A stretch of 6,881 bases of DNA, from the NCBI GenBank assembly GCA_035702985.1, contig DASSZD010000203.1:1-6881 (forward strand). Direction: 5' to 3'. The notes below the pieces were generated by a model. That model was not told the origin of the DNA, ran no database searches, and was given only the letters and a program-made list of their open reading frames with translations. The DNA comes from JAKAXG01 sp035702985. Lineage in GTDB: Bacteria > Actinomycetota > Acidimicrobiia > Acidimicrobiales > Palsa-688. A program made the translations under genes and the position numbers. This document shows positions 5,483 to 6,881 of the stretch, one piece after another. Each line of letters begins with the position of its first letter. Within the stretch, counting starts at the first letter, position 1.

Positions 5483-6637
5483 TCACCGCCGGCCGGACAG
5501 CGAATCCCGGGTTCTGTCCAGCGGGCCGGCCAGCAGCCGGGACACCCGGGCACCCAGGCCGGTCCCGGCGGTGTGGGGATGGGGCCGGGTGGGGGCCGTG
5601 TCGCGGGCGGCGCGCAGGTCCCCGGCCAGCTGGGCCAGCTCCTGGGGGGTGAGGTGGGCCCGCAGGGCGGGGAAGATGGCGGTCTCCTCCTCGGCGACGT
5701 GGGTGCGCACCAGCTGGACCAACCGCGCCAGGTCGTCCCGGCGCAGCTGGTCGTGTTCGGGACGGCGGTCCAGCTCGGCTGCCACGACGGCGATGTGGCC
5801 GTGCTCTTCCAGGGCGGCCGTGTACACGTCGTTGCCCTGCTCCAACCGCTGGCGGACCAGGGGGTACAGGTGCTCCCGCTCGATGGCGTCGTGGACCGAC
5901 AGCTCCCTGACCAGCTCCGCCACCAGCTCGGTGTCCGGGTCCCCACCGGCGTCGAGGATGGATTGCACCCGGCGCAGGACCGTCTCCACCCGCCGGTGGT
6001 CTCCGGCCAGGAACTCCACCCCGTCGGCGCCGGCCGGCCCGGCCGTGCTGCCGGCCCCGGCCGAGGGGGGTGGGGCCAGGCGGCGGGCCCGGCCGCTCAG
6101 CCGGTCCCGGATCCGGTCACCCATGGCGGCCGCCGCCCCCACGGTGGCCAGGCCGAGCGGCCGGTCCGGTCCGTGCGGGTGGGGGCGGGTGGGGGCGGCG
6201 GCCAACGCCGCCTTGAACTTCAGGCCCAGCAGCCGGCTCCCCAGCGGTCCCAGCACCCGCCGCAGCTCCGGCCAGACCTGCTGCTCCTCGAAGGCGATGT
6301 GCCGGCGGATCAGCTCGGCGGCCGCCTCGATGTGCTCGACCAGTTGCGGGCCGTCCTGCTCGTAGCGGAGGGCGTCGAGCACGTACCGGGCGTCCACCTC
6401 CTGACGCCGGCCCTGCTCCGCCCGGCCTGCGCCGTCCCCCACGCGGCGTCGGACGGCCGGCCAGAAGGTCAGCTCCTCGGCTGCCTCGTGGCGGGATTCG
6501 GCGGCCACCAGCCGGTCCAGCAGGAGGCGGCGGCCATCAGCGTCGAGGCGGCCGGCGGCATCGCCGCACATCTGGTCCAGCAGGGCGATGACTTCTCGGT
6601 GGTCCGCCTCGAGCATCCGGAAAATGTTGGCCACCAT
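5483..6637 (-). CDS. Tandem two-domain hemerythrin (HHE) protein
   Basis: The 384-residue product carries two four-helix hemerythrin-like domains that bind a diiron centre for O2 or oxidant handling in the cytoplasm. Domain 1 (about 5-130): His13 in EADHREV, His50 and Glu54 in SRHEAAEE, His113 and Glu117 in RRHIAFEEQ. Domain 2 (about 207-335): His214 in AGDHRRV, His249 and Glu253 in VHDAIEREH, His279 in EEHGHI, His313 and Glu317 in THVAEEE. The helix-C histidine of domain 2 (His279) aligns with Glu93 in domain 1, so the first site looks altered. Each domain is followed by the same tail: APTRPHPH at 148-155 and 348-355, and R-x-R-D-x-LSGR at 175-183 and 375-383, a 200-residue period showing duplication of domain plus tail. 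The ATG at 6637 is chosen because the domain begins at once and AGGTGG lies 10 bases upstream; a longer frame to 6853 overlaps the neighbouring gene and adds unrelated Pro/Arg-rich sequence. There is no signal peptide. Confidence 0.9.
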   Translation of the reverse strand: MVANIFRMLEADHREVIALLDQMCGDAAGRLDADGRRLLLDRLVAAESRHEAAEELTFWPAVRRRVGDGAGRAEQGRRQEVDARYVLDALRYEQDGPQLVEHIEAAAELIRRHIAFEEQQVWPELRRVLGPLGSRLLGLKFKAALAAAPTRPHPHGPDRPLGLATVGAAAAMGDRIRDRLSGRARRLAPPPSAGAGSTAGPAGADGVEFLAGDHRRVETVLRRVQSILDAGGDPDTELVAELVRELSVHDAIEREHLYPLVRQRLEQGNDVYTAALEEHGHIAVVAAELDRRPEHDQLRRDDLARLVQLVRTHVAEEETAIFPALRAHLTPQELAQLAGDLRAARDTAPTRPHPHTAGTGLGARVSRLLAGPLDRTRDSLSGRR

Positions 6638-6719
6638 CGGGTGATACCCACCTGAGGCACTGCCGTGCGGGCCGGCCGCCGGTAAAAGCTCCCCGGGTCC
6701 CCGGTCGGGGCCGGGCCGG
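6638..6719 (-). other. Short spacer between hydrolase stop and hemerythrin start
   Basis: These 82 bases contain the candidate terminator at 6684-6710, the ribosome binding site AGGTGG of the hemerythrin gene, and a GGGTAT hexamer (minus strand) 7-12 bases before its ATG. The two same-strand genes may be transcribed separately if the terminator works, or together if it does not. Confidence 0.5.
6684..6710 (-). terminator. Weak candidate terminator downstream of the hydrolase gene
   Basis: Read on the minus strand, CCCCG (6710-6706) can pair with CGGGG (6695-6691) and is followed by AGC and a TTTT run (6687-6684). It starts 10 bases beyond the hydrolase stop codon. The stem is only 5 bp with a 10-base loop and the T-run is short, so this is tentative. 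Confidence 0.3.
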
Positions 6720-6881
6720 CTACGACGTGGCGGCCAGCGCCCCGCCGGAGGCCACCTCCAGGCAGGACTGCCGCAGGGCGGCCAGGAACCGCTCCTTGGC
6801 GGTGCCCCCGGCCACGCACATGTGCCCACCCTTGACGCAGCGGACGGTGGCACCGGGGATGGCCCGGGCCAGTCGGAACTG
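6720..6881 (-). CDS. Probable alpha/beta hydrolase, C-terminal fragment (start outside window)
   Basis: A frame enters from the right edge and gives 53 residues before TAG at 6722-6720. ARAIPGATVRCVKGGHMCVA (residues 5-24 of the visible part) resembles the end of alpha/beta hydrolase folds: the motif IPGA, a beta strand, then GGH with the likely catalytic-triad histidine (visible residue 20), followed by a final amphipathic helix (ERFLAALRQSCLEV). The nucleophile and acid residues lie outside the window, so substrate and subfamily cannot be given. The short Gly/Ala tail ends the protein. It is on the same strand as, and 82 bases upstream of, the hemerythrin gene. The fold call is moderate; other proteins end similarly. 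Confidence 0.6.
   Translation of the reverse strand, partial: QFRLARAIPGATVRCVKGGHMCVAGGTAKERFLAALRQSCLEVASGGALAATS

Noticed and set aside
6638..6853. N-terminal extension of the hemerythrin protein from an ATG at 6853
   Set aside because: The extra 72 residues are Pro/Arg/Trp-rich, overlap the hydrolase coding end, and the ATG at 6637 has its own ribosome site directly before the domain.

Overview
The window is very GC-rich DNA. Its coding style and gene content (high-GC third positions, a GTG start, a SigB/SigF-type sigma factor, a DUF1360 protein, and a surface protein ending in a long Thr-rich stretch) point to an actinobacterium. The runs of consecutive threonines after a secreted beta-rich region recall Acidimicrobiia-like lineages, but that placement is inference. 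Nothing here looks like a mobile element, CRISPR array or stable RNA gene.

Layout. (1) Bases 1-3202, minus strand: one uninterrupted reading frame of 1067 codons that runs off the left edge. It encodes a membrane-anchored extracellular protein with a short cytoplasmic tail, one transmembrane helix, a propeller-like region, a Pro/Gln/Ser linker, two fibronectin-III-like modules, further beta-rich cysteine-containing modules, and a Thr-rich tract. (2) Bases 3203-3549: a divergent intergenic region with several perfect dyads, a candidate -10 box for the leftward gene and a hairpin next to the ribosome binding site of the rightward gene. (3) Bases 3550-4863, plus strand: the most unusual gene, a SigB/SigF-family sigma factor whose first ~190 residues look like a degenerate CheR-type methyltransferase domain. 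(4) Bases 4934-5458, plus strand: a DUF1360 membrane protein, separated from the sigma gene by 70 bases that hold a 10-bp perfect stem overlapping a second, competing stem. (5) Bases 5483-6637, minus strand: a protein with two tandem hemerythrin domains, converging on the DUF1360 gene with a 24-base gap. (6) Bases 6720-6881, minus strand: the C-terminal 53 residues of a probable alpha/beta hydrolase entering from the right edge.

How the genes may work together. The sigma factor and DUF1360 genes are probably one transcription unit. The sigma factor belongs to the group used for general stress, sporulation or morphological responses. No anti-sigma or anti-anti-sigma gene is visible, so the altered methyltransferase domain is a candidate for its regulatory input. 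The hemerythrin protein would sense or store oxygen, or handle oxidants, through diiron sites; whether the sigma factor controls it cannot be decided here. The surface protein is divergently transcribed from the sigma gene and shares its control region, so joint regulation is possible.
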